From Linnemannia hyalina (taxonomy: Eukaryota; Mortierellomycota; Mortierellomycetes; Mortierellales; Mortierellaceae): 64,000 bases of DNA. The notes under the pieces were generated by a model, which made no database searches, had not been told where the DNA came from, and worked only from the letters and a program-made list of their open reading frames with translations. Where the stretch lies: the NCBI GenBank assembly GCA_019671135.1, contig JAHRHY010000024.1:62001-126000 (forward strand). The letters run 5' to 3'. Position 1 is the stretch's first letter. The number at the start of each line of letters is the position of its first letter. The translations under genes and the position numbers were made by a program. Below are positions 43,330 through 54,539 of this stretch, piece after piece.

Positions 43330-46300
43330 ATGGGGTCTCTTTGACTGGTTTCCCTTTTATTCGGCGGAAGGGTATGACCCTGTTCAGCTTTATCACACGG
43401 TCATCGGCAGCCTCCTCACCACTGGTCGACGGCGATTTGATGTGCTTGGCAGCTGTTTTCCGGCAATCAGGATGCCTATTCCAAGCATCCACAGAAGGAG
43501 GCCCATAAAATATTGCAGAAGGAAATCGAGCGGTATGGGACATCAACCAACATGAGTTTATACCTTGATGACCCTCAGGCGGTCGAGAAGAGTGCTACAG
43601 CAGAAGCGCGCGAGTCGAAACGACAGAAGGCTATTGAAAAGCTTTCGGATAGCTTGGATACCTTCGAGATGAGGATCAACACAGGATCAAGAGTGCGCAA
43701 GTGGCAGTATGACGATATCAAGAAAGGCCTTGGATCATCATTTTACTGGAGTCTCGACAGCAGGAAGGACTTTGCTCAACATATGACCGAACAAGGATGG
43801 ATTGCTGAGGTCTGTGATACCGAGGCGGACGTCAAGATTGCCAGAGATGCACAGTCAAGGGATATTATTATCTCCGGAGATTCTGATATGCTCGGTTACG
43901 CGAACATCCACACTCTGTGGCGCCCTGTCTCCAAGTCCGTAATCCTGGTCTACTCTCTGCCAGATATCCTCAAGACCATCGGATTCACACGTGCGCAACT
44001 CACGGCGCTTGCGGTTGTCTCTAAGAATGACTACCAACGCAATATCAAGGGCCTTGGTCCGGCTAGTAACTTTGGTGTCATAAAGAAGATTGTACGTTTA
44101 TTAGGTAACGTTGTGCTGAATACGTTCTTTCTTTCCTTATATCGTTGTATACGTTGTATCGTAACCACAACTTTTTGTTTCTTGTTGAAATAGATCCCCA
44201 TTTGATTGTTGCCGCGTATCTGTCCGACCCCACCGTTATCTCCAAAAACAAGCTGGAGGCGACATTCAAGGATTCCATCCGAGACTTTATTGAGATGAGG
44301 CAACAAGTCATGAACCCACTCCGGCCGAACCCAACCCAAGCAGTTTATCATGCTTTACAGGAGCGTTTCCGAGACCTATGCCAGAAGCGCGAATCTCTCA
44401 AAGATGTCAAAGGAAGCGAAGCTCAGCCAACGTAAATTGAGAAACCTAACCTATTGTTTTTTGTTTGTTTTGTAAGAAACATCAATGGATGATTATCTCA
44501 TTGTTTATTATTTTCGCATTGCATTATTAGGCCTGTCGAAGAGCCGATTGGAATCCCCCGTTCATTCAATCGATATCGCACAGTGGAGTCTCCAGCAAAC
44601 GTAGCGAAGGACACAAGAGTTCCTTCCCCACCACCTGAGGATAGTGGCCACCCGGCTTTGGCTAGGACAAGAATCCCACGTCATCGTGAGCGGTTCTCGT
44701 TTCAAGAACGAACTCGCAAAAGGCTCCGTGCTCCACCTCCTCGCATGAAACAGATGACACTCAAGTTCTACAAACAGCCCCCCGAGACAAGCGCCAAGTC
44801 TCCTCCCAAGCCGAAGACCAACGTCGAGAAGGCGCCTGCTTCGGCCAAGAAGCCCTTAACAGAGATGAAGAAGGCTGGTCTTGTTCGGTCGCTCGCCTGG
44901 CGCCACCCAACAGTCAGCCTTAAGGTGGGAACTATCAACACCAATACCAAGAGAGTTTTTTTTGGGTGGGCAGACATCAACAACCCCCTCTCCGACTACA
45001 CCAGGATCTATCGCGCCCTTTCCAACGACGCCCACTCTGTCCGCGTCCGATCCACAGTGTTCAGTGGTGGAATGTTTGCAGGAGTGTTCCCGTCTGGCGG
45101 CCGACAAAAAACGCGAGGCTCAGCGTCTTATTGGTATCTTCGTGGAGACACTACGTATTCGGATGGATTCCGCGGAGGAGGCCCTCAGGATCGAGCTGCC
45201 GCCCGAAAAACTGACCGTGTCGGAAGAACAGCGCACTAAAGCGCGCAGAGATGCTGTCTCAGACACTGAGCGCAAGATCCTCGACCACCTGTGCGAGCGG
45301 ATCAAGCCCAAGGATGATGGCGAGGATGACGATGAGGATGCCGCCGACAAAAAGAGAGAGAACAACTCCGACCTCGATAAGAAAGCGAATGACCAGGATG
45401 GATTTTTTTCTCTCATTTCTCACCTTTCTCTACTCCGGCAACTATCCACAAGAGAGGGATTTGAAAGGATTCGGAGCGAGAGATCTCTTACCCAAGGACA
45501 AGGACGAAGACGAGGACAAGGACAAGGGTAAGAAGGAGAAGACTAGCCCTGGAATTGTCGTCAACTATCTGATCGACTGGCTTGTCACTAGCCATTTCTA
45601 CGACCCAGTCGGAGGCGAGGTGAGATCGAGGTCAAGATGCCCTATACTCCTACGTACGTCGTTCGATTTGTGGCGTGTCAATTGGCTGTGGAGCTGAAGA
45701 AGCTTTACGGGAACGGAAGTCATGAACTGCGCAAGAAGGTATAGTGTCTCGAAGTACTCTTTATGATTGTCAAGGCCGTTTTGTATTAGTAGAAGCATCT
45801 CTAATACTGATTATTTTCCTTATAGGTTCTGACCGTGCAGAAGAAGGGCGTACTGGATGCCAGTATTGATATCGGGATCTAGGAGCAGATCTCGACCATC
45901 GAAAACTTCGTGTTCCTCAACAAGCTCACCAGCAACAGCAGGCGAATAGTACCTCTCACTACCTCACAGCAGCTGTTTGTATCGTTTTCAGAACGGGAGT
46001 TGGGGAGTTGGTGTCGTTCTTTTGGAAGAGAGAGGTGCTAAAGCAGAGACTTTGTGAGTTGGCCCTCTAGAGCAGTACCGTAATTTACAACACTTGGGAG
46101 CCTCGACAGCTGGATTGGATCCAAGGAGCCAGACTTTATTATCAAGCATTTCATCTGTGATGTTGGCTCGGAGGGATTGACCAGCAGACAGAAGAAGAAG
46201 GCTGGACATCGAGCAGCAGTCAGATTGTGGACGCTGGATGATATTCGGTCGCGTCTGCAGCAGTTCCTGCAGGAGGATGAGAAGAAGGTCAAGAAGAATA

Positions 46301-47875
46301 TCAAGGATGATGACGAGGGCGAGTTCCACCCGGCTATGTACAAGGAGAAGGGCTATGTCCTTAGAGGGTCGATCTCACAGACGGGCTCCGAGTGAAGTTG
46401 CTGTCGTTCAAGCTTCGCGAGTTGCAGGATATGCGGTACCGTCGCTGGAGAGAAGACCGATTGCCATCCAGGCTGACCTCGACTGTGGGCGGGACAGACT
46501 TTTTTTGCAGGAGATTCGCAACATGCTTACCTGCAAGGAGGACATTGAACGATTGTAGCCAGGAGTCGACGTCAAGGACATCAGAACTTTAACCTTGGAT
46601 GCTGGACAGGCCTGCATTGTTGGAGCATTTGCTCATCTCCCCGAGGAAATTGCGAAGAGGGTGAAGGGCAAGGAGGTTGCCAAGGATCTGTCTTCCAGCG
46701 ACATGGAGGGCGTTGTCGCCACAGGACCTCTGGACCCTGCGTCTGTGTCAACATCATCAGTCTCCTCAGCGTCGACTATGGCATCCTTGTTGACACCTCT
46801 GGATACCTCCGGCGGCTCCTCTTCTAACGACTCGGCTCCTCGATCTGCAAAGAATGTCTCATCGCCATCCATCTCACCTCAGCCCTCCACGGCCAACCCA
46901 GCCCTGTCACCAAGACCGGTATTTTACAATCTTGCTGTCAAAGCCAAGGCCGTCTATCAAACCCACTCTCAAATTTCGGAGATGGACGAGGAGCGAGAAG
47001 GATAACATACCGGTCGGTGAGGACAGATCGATCACAGACATTGAGACACACCTGCCCCCTCTGCGAGGGGTCCTTCGGCGAGTACTATCGACTATATCAA
47101 GGAGGTAGAGCAGGAGGAGGAGATGTTGAAAGCATTCTACAACGGTCCGGATGGCAAGTACAAACGGAATCATTGGGACATGCAGCGAGCGCGCCATGGG
47201 GAATTCCAGCTTATCGCCCATCGTTTGCTTGGAATTGTGGGAGGAGGACTTGGGATACTCAGCGATCCGTCCAAACCCGTCATCATTGGGATAGGATTAG
47301 GGAAATTCGGGACCAAGAGTGGATTGACGTCGCTTCATTCTACTTTCCTCTCCTACTTTGTACCCTTGGTAAGCATTGTCTTGTGTCTATTTATTGTCAA
47401 TGAAAAGACGCTGTGCAGAAGCAAGTAACTAACAAAATTCCTTCATACTTCATTTCAGACTCTCTCACTTGGATATCTTGTTCTAGGCCTAAATGAATAT
47501 TATACTAGCAAAAAGTGCCCTGGATGCGGACAGTTCGTGGGCCAGGTCGACATGTGACGCTTCTATTGCTCCCAATGCTAAGTTTTCCACCACAGGGACG
47601 TCATGGCAGCTGAGAACATGGCGAACATTCTACAGGGCTATCTCCTCGACTTGCAGCACCCCGACTATCTCTACCCAATCGCCCCAGTTGGAAGTATGCC
47701 CTGGAAGGAAGCAAGCAGCGGACTCGGAACCCCCTCCACCACAGGCTCCACCGCAACCAAGACCGCTACTACTAGTGGCCTCACCAAGGTTGCCCTTCGG
47801 TCCAAAGGTCAGCGGAAACGATCGTCGACTGCTTCGAGTCTGAAGCAAGCCCCCTCGAAGTCAGCAAGAAATTAG
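43330..47875 (+). pseudogene. FEN1/XPG - TnpB/Fanzor-like fusion, copy 2, heavily decayed
   Basis: Same domain order and intron positions as copy 1. Start ATG at 43330, with single-base insertions in the first 40 bp that break the frame. Nuclease landmarks: LYLDDPQAVEKSATAEARES, EVCDTEADVKIARDAQSRDI, SGDSDMLGYANIHTLWRPVS, AQLTALAVVSKNDYQRNIKG. RuvC side: LTLDAGQACIVGAFAHL, YYTSKKCPGCGQFV, HHRDVMAAENMANI. It retains a segment (WTLDDIRSRLQQFLQEDEKK, GYVLRGSI) that copy 1 lacks. Further frame changes near 45100, 45410, 45620 and 46390; stops at 45880 (TAG for Gln), 46556 (TAG for Trp), 47556 (TGA) and 47579 (TAA for Gln). Not translatable as one protein. Confidence 0.8.
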
Positions 47876-47947
47876 TGAGTTTAAGTGTATCCGTGAATAC
47901 ACATTATTATTAGTGCGGGTAGGGGGCAGTAGATACGATGATGAGTC

Positions 47948-47964
47948 TCTTCGGTGACGTAATT
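47948..47964 (+). other. Conserved 3' block TCTTCGGTGACGTAATT, copy 2
   Basis: Identical to 43024-43040, here 72 bp after the stop codon of copy 2. The coding sequences themselves have diverged a lot, so a perfect noncoding match stands out. Confidence 0.6.
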
Positions 47965-48021
47965 ATCACCCCCCTTTGTCCCCCAGTGATGTCTCGTTGC
48001 ATCTCTTTCTAACCCATCAAC

Positions 48022-48175
48022 CAGCTCCCACACAACACGCACACACACACAACACGCACACACACACAACACGCACACACACACAACACGCGCACACACA
48101 CAACACGCTCACACTCTCTCACACTCTCTCAGTCTCTCTCTCTTTCGCTCTTTCGATCTCTCAGTTTCTCCTCTC
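48022..48175. repeat. (CA)n and (CT)n microsatellites
   Basis: A CACAACACGCACACA repeat (48030-48110) is followed by CTCTCT/TTTCGCTCTTTC sequence. Confidence 0.85.
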
Positions 48176-48254
48176 CTCATTCTAAGCGCGCCTGACCTTT
48201 GTGATTCTTCTGTTAACAAAGGTAAATCGTTGACCTCTGGTCTTCTCGCGCGTA

Positions 48255-48590
48255 GAAACACCCTGTCATATAAGTGGCCCGCTTCTTATGCTCCAGCAGA
48301 TATACTTCGGGCTCTGCCGAGACGGGAAGTGGCTACGACAGCGGTGGTCCTCAGAAGGGCTCTGCATGGCATGTGCTCTCTAGGGCGCCATGTGATACCT
48401 CTGTGCGATTCAATGCGTGATAGGTGGGCAGAAACACCCTGTCATATAAGTGGCCCGCTTCTTATGCTCCAGCAGATATACTTCGGGCTCTGCCGAGACG
48501 GGAAGTGGCTACGACAGCGGTGGCCCTCAGAAGGGCTCTGCATGGCATGTGCTCTCTAGGGCGCCATGTGATACCTCTGTGCGATACTGT
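48255..48590. repeat. Tandem duplication, period 176 bp
   Basis: GAAACACCCTGTCATATAAG and the following about 155 bp at 48255 recur almost unchanged at 48431. Only a few differences are visible, so the duplication is recent. No coding role is evident; it lies about 110 bp upstream of the 604-residue gene and could affect its promoter. Confidence 0.85.
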
Positions 48591-48703
48591 CAATGCTGAC
48601 TGGAAGGTTGGAAGTTGAAGACATTACTCTTCATGTTTGCTAACATACATTAAACATTATTACTTTTCTTTCTGCCGAGTTCTCTGATTAGGCACTTTGC
48701 GTC

Positions 48704-51428
48704 ATGGCTACACACGTTCCATGGGCCATGAATAAAGAGTCAGGCAAAGAGCATGTCTCCTTTGGGAACTTTGTCCGGCATTTCGATCTGACTGACAGGG
48801 ATTCCGCGACTAAAGCCTACACTGCCCTGATTGATTCTCCTCTATTGCGCAGCGAACGACGGAATAAACTCCAGAGCGCATTCCGGGATTTCTTGGATAA
48901 TCATGCAGAACGATTCTGGGCCGAACTTGAATCCCAAGTGTGCTCAGAAATTACAGCCAAGCAAGCTGGGGCAACAGCTCAGAAGGTTGGGGTAAAACAA
49001 GCAGAGATCTCTTATACAAAGTATTTTGCAAACGTTGACGGTAAGCACAGTTCATCTATTTTCACAAGCCGTTGGATATATGACGGAGAAGCATAGTTAT
49101 CGATCTCACAGTAATAACGTAACTCCCGCCAGAATCGGTGCGGGCCTCGGTTACTCTTTCACCCGACGACGTCGTATATGATATCATCGCCAACGCTGAT
49201 CAGGCAAACGAACAACGTATGTCTCTTTAGTCATTTGACGCTTTTATATAGTATTAAATAATATATGTGAAATCTTATGCTTGTTGTTCGTTATGCTTTA
49301 GATCAAACAAGGTCGATCCGAATACCTCCTACAAGTCGTTTGTCGTCTCTTGTCGGTAAACAGCGAGCTCAGGGGACAGGTATGTTTCTTCGATCGATGA
49401 TGAAATGTGATCATTTGTAGTGTAGTAGTGTAATATATAATAATAATGCGATCATGCTTCGATGTGCGACACCAGAGGCGACGAGCACTACAGGTAAGAA
49501 ATCGAGTCTATCTATGATGTTCTGTGAAAGCAGCGTGGCGCTTGGGTCTTCGCAACTAGTGGCTCATTTCCGCTTGTCTCTCTGTGTTTTCATGACCACA
49601 TTTCTCTGCGTCCTGTTTCTCTCTGATGTTCTACTGTGGGACTACAGCATATTTGAAACGGGATGTTGATGGCGATGTCACATTCGCGATGGTCATCGAC
49701 CTTGCTGTCGAGGATGTTGAAGCTGAAATCACAGGTATAGCACTGTCTTTGTTACTTACATCGCCTTTTATTATGTGAGATTAGACGAGGCGATTACTGG
49801 CGCGCTACCGTCAGCCACACTATCTTCTAGAACGACCTCGTCGACCAGCCCCACGGCGCCAGCGCTATCGTCCTCACAAAAGTGCAGAAAATCGGTAAGC
49901 TGAACAATGAATGAAGCTCGCGAAATTCATTATCGTTGACGACTACTAATATATCTGTTATTTGACTATAGTTCACTAAAAAGAACCGTCGATCGTTGGA
50001 AGGGCGTTATCAAGCGCTCGGAGAAAAATGGATCCTCGCATCTGGGACAATCGTAGAAGACGTGCTATATACTGCAGGCTCAGATGAGGACTGCGCATCA
50101 TTCAGGTACTTTTATCGTTGTCTAGCTTTCTTGTGGTCCTATAAACAAGCACATGCTACATGCTACATGCTACATGCTAATGGTCGTCATGTTTATCAGT
50201 CCCATTCACAGTTTCATGCTCGACCTGGATGATGCCAAGACGAAAGTGCTGTTTTCTGAGGAGGACTGGGAAGAGATAATCTCGGATCTTCCACCTTATG
50301 AACACTATGGCAAAGGAGCTGGCGAGTATCTGGATAAATGTATGGAAGTTGCCAGTAGGGAGGATATGAGAAAGATCTTGGAAAAGCGACAGGATGACCC
50401 CGAATGCAAGATCATATACTATTGTATGGATCAATGGTAAGTTCTCGTGGTTACCTCTTCTTCATTTTATTGTTGATTGACATGGACACCTAACTATCAT
50501 GCCCATTTTTGCCTACAACCAAAAACAGGGAGGAGCTGCTAAGCTCTGAATCATCGCCTTTCCCCGTGGCAGCACAGTTGGGAGAAACATGGTGGAAGGA
50601 TAATGCATGGGGGGTGTGCCGGCGTCTCGCCACAGGCATCAAAGATGCCTTTATAATCTTGGGAGAGAAAACTGGCCATGACTCGACGGACAGAAGGAAT
50701 CAAGACATCGGCACCGTTGATAGAAAGAAAATCGGTGTCAAGGCCGACTTCCTATGGCGCACAATATCATCCCCTGGCATCGATTGGTCGGTTGGGGAGT
50801 CAGCGACCGTGTGGGACCCAGCCTCCATGAAGTATCGCAACGAAGGTGTCTTCAAGCTGCCTCGACAACTTCATGACATCTTGGTTGCGAGAACAAGTGA
50901 GGCTGGTGGCGTTGACTCTCTTCGCAAGGAGTATATATGCGGGTTATTGACTGGAGGTAAGACTGTCTGCTTTCAGGCGTTTATTTGTTTGCGAATTTGA
51001 CTTTGGTACTAATCGAGCATTGTTAAAAATACACTAAAAAGGGCCTGTCATACAGCGGGTGCAGATCTGCTGGGGCACCAAAGGAGTGAACATCACACGG
51101 TTTTTCAGGTCCCCAGAGCGTCGCCTTTTCCCCACTGTTCAAGAGCTTGGCATAAGCTTGATGGCTGTGCATGACCTCCTCATCCTCCGAGTAAGTGATG
51201 GACGTGCAGTAAATAAATGTGAAGTGAAAAAAAGAATGCAACTGATAGAGATATACTCTGGGGTAATCCTTCTAGGCCACAACTCGTCGCCTATGCCATA
51301 AATACCAAGAAAGTCGCCGTGAGTTTTCCAAGTCCTCAGCCGAGGCGAGGCGCCAGGAGCTACTCCTCCCTTCCGTATCGCCCAGGGATAAGAAGAGGAA
51401 GTTTGGCCTGCTTAGTTCTTCCCCTTGA
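48704..51428 (+). CDS. Intact 11-exon gene, 604 aa, family not recognised
   Basis: Exons 48704-49040, 49133-49216, 49302-49379, 49476-49493, 49648-49734, 49785-49894, 49972-50105, 50200-50436, 50529-50956, 51042-51190 and 51276-51428. All junctions are GT-AG and the phases add up to 605 codons with stop. The fourth exon is an 18-bp micro-exon. Starts MATHVPWAMNKESGKEHVSF; the middle is Ser/Thr-rich and the C-terminal half is more structured (EEDWEEIISDLPPYEHYGKG, ETWWKDNAWGVCRRLATGIK, VKADFLWRTI, FPTVQELGISLMAVHDLLIL), ending in a basic DKKRKFG segment. No signal peptide or membrane helix. I do not recognise it; multi-intron families like this are common in these fungi. The upstream 176-bp duplication may carry the promoter. 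Confidence 0.7.
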
Positions 51429-51499
51429 TTATCTTCGTTGGCTGTTTCTGTTGCATATTCATCTTCTGAACTCAACAGGTAGATCCATCCAAATTAAAG

Positions 51500-51741
51500 T
51501 CATGCTTGTTGGCATCTATCGTATGTATTATCCGTCAGGCTGTGACCATAGACTACCTACGGATTGCTATGCTATTTATATATGTGTGATAGAAGCCAGG
51601 ATGGCTTCCAGAAGTTTCTAGGTCAGCCCTTGATTAGTCAGCAAGGGAAGGATCTCGAAAATGGTTGGTCAAGGTGGGATTCGATCCATGACCTGTGTGT
51701 GACCATCACATGACAGTCATATCAGAGTGGATACTCTGACA
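51500..51741 (-). mobile_element. Solo-LTR-like element, copy 2
   Basis: On the minus strand it begins TGTCAGAGTATCCACTCTGA and continues ATATGACTGTCATGTGATGG, TGCTGACTAATCAAGG, AGAAGCCATCCTGGCTTCTA, CATATATAAATAGC, as in the LTR at 59159-59453. The 3' end is not clear and no duplication is seen. Confidence 0.65.
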
Positions 51742-51889
51742 CAATGTCGCAACACACATACAAGAGGCGGAAAAATAATCACAGGATGCATGTCGGGAAC
51801 AGCTTTCGAACAACCCTTATGAGTAGTCGTTGTTCAATTTTTATTGAAAGGTAGCCTATCACCTCATTTTTGTTCTGATACTGTGTTTT

Positions 51890-52600
51890 CAGCTTTCGAA
51901 CCTCATAGCAAACACACAAGGTCCACCCGTGCGGACGCCTCATTGACCATCACCTATGCCTGGCCTTAGCCTGCCTGCTCAGCTACCTGATTCGCGCAGA
52001 AAGCTCAAGAGAGGCATGGAAGACACGGCTGATCGACAAAAAAAACGTATGTTTATTTGTGTAATTAGATATGAGTATGGAGATGGTTCAAGAAAACTGA
52101 TCGGCTTAATTTCTGTGGATATTAGCTGCTGTTTTTGATGAAGAATCTCCATTCAACCCCGAAGGTAAAATCGACGGAGCTGAATGATGGAGCTGATGTC
52201 GTGTGTATGGAAATCAACTAACTTGGTCTAACCATGTTCTTTGCTTACAATATATGATGCAGCAAATGAAGACCTCGATAACGCTACAATGAAGTTTGCG
52301 GGGAGCTCTATTCCAATCGCAGGTACACACAAGCAACGTTTCTAGATTGTAATGATGGGCAGACATCTTGAATCCCACTTACCCTAACCCTGACCACTCC
52401 ACGAACAGGTCAAAAGCGTCCACGCGGAGCTGGAGGAGGTGCCGGAGCAAGGTGAGTAAATATTTAAAACACTTGAGTGTCACTCAGAGAGTCGTACCTA
52501 CGACTCGTAGGTCTCTCACTCTGCTTGACCTCGGACATTTATTTTCTGCGCGTTTCCCCCCACCTGGCACTAATAGAGTTTGATATGGTACCGAACCCCT
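51890..52600 (+). other. Possible remnant exons of a second multi-intron gene
   Basis: Short coding-like pieces bounded by intron-like ends: LPDSRRKLKRGMEDTADRQK before GTATGT, VFDEESPFNPEG before GTAAAA, ANEDLDNATMKFAGSS before GTACAC, and GQKRPRGAGG before GTGAGT. The pattern of tiny exons resembles the start of the gene at 48.7 kb, but there is no start or long 3' exon. Confidence 0.3.
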
Positions 52601-52837
52601 TCAATGATCACAACGATTCTGGGATTGGTCAAATGCTGGTTATACTATCACAACTTTGTCGCTGATAGTAATCTATTCGTCTGGTCTATCACAGAGAGTG
52701 ACTCTGACTGTCAGAGACTACCACAGCAGTAATGCCCTCTCGCACTAAGCTCACAGGCTCGCCGCAGAACAAAAGTCTGATACGTTTTAAAAAAACGTCT
52801 ATTTTAAACAACATAATTGTTCTATCTTTGTTATCAG

Positions 52838-53137
52838 TAGAGTTCAGTACGTAACGTATTAAAGTTTGAAGGTAGTTAGAAACTAAAAAGACCCCGCAAG
52901 TTGAAAGAGAAAATCGGGATGCATTAATCCAATTAACTGATTCATTCGATTCAGGCATTTCGATTCCGACGATGATCCGATGTCGGTCCATACAAAAAGA
53001 AGCAAGTGGTAATGAATGAGGCTACGAATCAAGAGAATGAATGACAAGAATCTGGGGGCCGGTCGGAACATTGGTGAATGAGCATTTCAAAAAAAAAAGT
53101 CGAAATCGCAAAAAGAGGAATCTTTTTTGGAGCACAG
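52838..53137 (-). mobile_element. Tc1/mariner-like foldback element, partial copy
   Basis: Nearly the same sequence as 57615-57921 (GGGATGCATTAATCCAATTA, GATGATCCGATGTCGGTCCA, ATCTGGGGGCCGGTCGGAAC), ending in the terminal block TTTTTTGGAGCACAGTA (one change from CACTGTA). The left arm and centre are missing. Confidence 0.7.
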
Positions 53138-53194
53138 TATCATATAACTACAAATACAAAATATACAGAAAATCCCACAAAAAACAAAAGCGAC

Positions 53195-54351
53195 ATGTCA
53201 AGATCATACACCGACGACGAAACCCAAACTCCTGGTGGCAACGTCAGATTCCCTAGCGGCCCCTCCATGTGCAGAGGCTATAAAAAAGCGTATAAAAATT
53301 GTCCAAAGCCCAAGGAATGGAGTGTTTACTTCCATAGCTGACATATCTCTTCATAGTGGGCAACAGAACACAGAATAAAATAGCAATAGACAGCACAAGA
53401 ATTTTTAAAATGTAATCTCTCCCCTGTATTTCGCCCCGAAGATACAGCTGAGAGTACAAGTGCTTTAGATGATCACATACAAGAACTACTCTGCTGAATC
53501 TTACAGTGAGGGGTACAGTTTTAATAGTAAATGGAGACATTCAAGAGATTGGTGTGCAAAATATAAGAAGACTTTGTTGTTTGAAGAATATCATGGTATT
53601 TAGTAGGATAGTTAAACAAAAAATGTTACAATGGTTGTCTTACATGCCTGGTATCATACAAACTTTTCTCATCTAGTAGTCGCTATGGATATCATCGAGA
53701 TCTACAGAGATGTAACAAACACCATATGATAATTTGAATGTGAAAGGCCTCCTATCCTACTAAACACCATGACTTCAAACAACAAAGTCTTCTTATATTT
53801 TGCACACCAATCTCTTGAATGTCTCCATTTACTATTAAAACTGTACCCCTCACTGTAAGATTCAGCAGAGTAGTTCTTGTATGTGATCATCTAAAGCACT
53901 TGTACTCTCAGCTGTATCTTCGGGGCGAAATACAGGGGAGAGATTACATTTTAAAAATTCTTGTGCTGTCTATTGCTATTTTATTCTGTGTTCTGTTGCC
54001 CACTATGAAGAGATATGTCAGCTATGGAAGTAAACACTCCATTCCTTGGGCTTTGGATAATTTTTATATGTTTTTTATATCCTTTGCACATGGAGGGGCC
54101 GAATAGTTAAACAAAAAAATGTTACAATGGTTGTCTTACATGCTTGGTGTCATACAAACTTTCTCATCTAGTAGTCACTATGGATATCATCGAGATCTAC
54201 AGAGATGTAACAAACACCATATGATAATTTGGACGTGAAAGGCCTCCCTAGAGAAGAAGACGCCCCCACTAGCATCCTTCCTTCTCCTAGCAAGTCTCCC
54301 CCCTCTCTCCCTTCGAACGCGGAATTCCAAACCCCCACACACCACTTCTAA
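53195..54351 (+). pseudogene. Small ORF split by F2 insertion
   Basis: MSRSYTDDETQTPGGNVRFP is followed at 53256 by the F2 element. Removing the element and one CTA copy puts the downstream sequence (EEDAPTSILPSPSKSPPSLP) in the same frame, to a TAA at 54349-54351. The uninterrupted product would be 53 residues, Pro/Ser/Thr-rich, and might be a first exon of something longer. Family not recognised. Confidence 0.5.
53256..54247 (+). mobile_element. Foldback element F2 (copy 2), with inverted internal arms
   Basis: Starts GCGGCCCCTCCATGTGC, ends GGCCTCC, flanked by CTA at 53253-53255 and 54248-54250. The first arm (53256-53611) is repeated in inverse at about 53754-54102, while the 140-bp tail (ATAGTTAAACAAAAAATGTT to GGCCTCC) is present twice in direct orientation (53612-53751 and 54105-54247). 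So the tail follows each arm end, as if an inverted copy had been captured inside the element. Confidence 0.75.
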
Positions 54352-54539
54352 ACAATCTAAATAGAAAGAGAAGGCCAGTAGGCCACCTACGTTCAAAACA
54401 GGGAATATGTTATTGTCTGCGCTAGACACGAATGAAAAGGGACCCAGAGCCTAAAGACCATCAAGGACTACGTAAGTTTAATTGCATATCATGCGTGATA
54501 TGCTTATCGACCGGTGAGAGCGAAAAGCATAGAGTATTT

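Larger units (their letters stand above)
42962..43330. other. Spacer between the two fusion-gene copies
   Basis: Holds a 17-bp block shared with the 3' flank of copy 2 (43024-43040), then a CT-rich minisatellite that forms the upstream region of copy 2. Confidence 0.6.

Noticed and set aside
51660..51710. tRNA-like B-box (GATCGAATCCC) suggesting a tRNA or SINE
   Set aside because: No cloverleaf partner or A box at the right distance; the related copy at 59.2-59.5 kb has LTR-type ends and a 5-bp duplication.
53195..53341. A longer fused frame running from the small ORF into F2 (GPSMCRGYKKAYKN)
   Set aside because: The fusion only appears because F2 was inserted; the CTA duplication shows the natural frame continues beyond the element.
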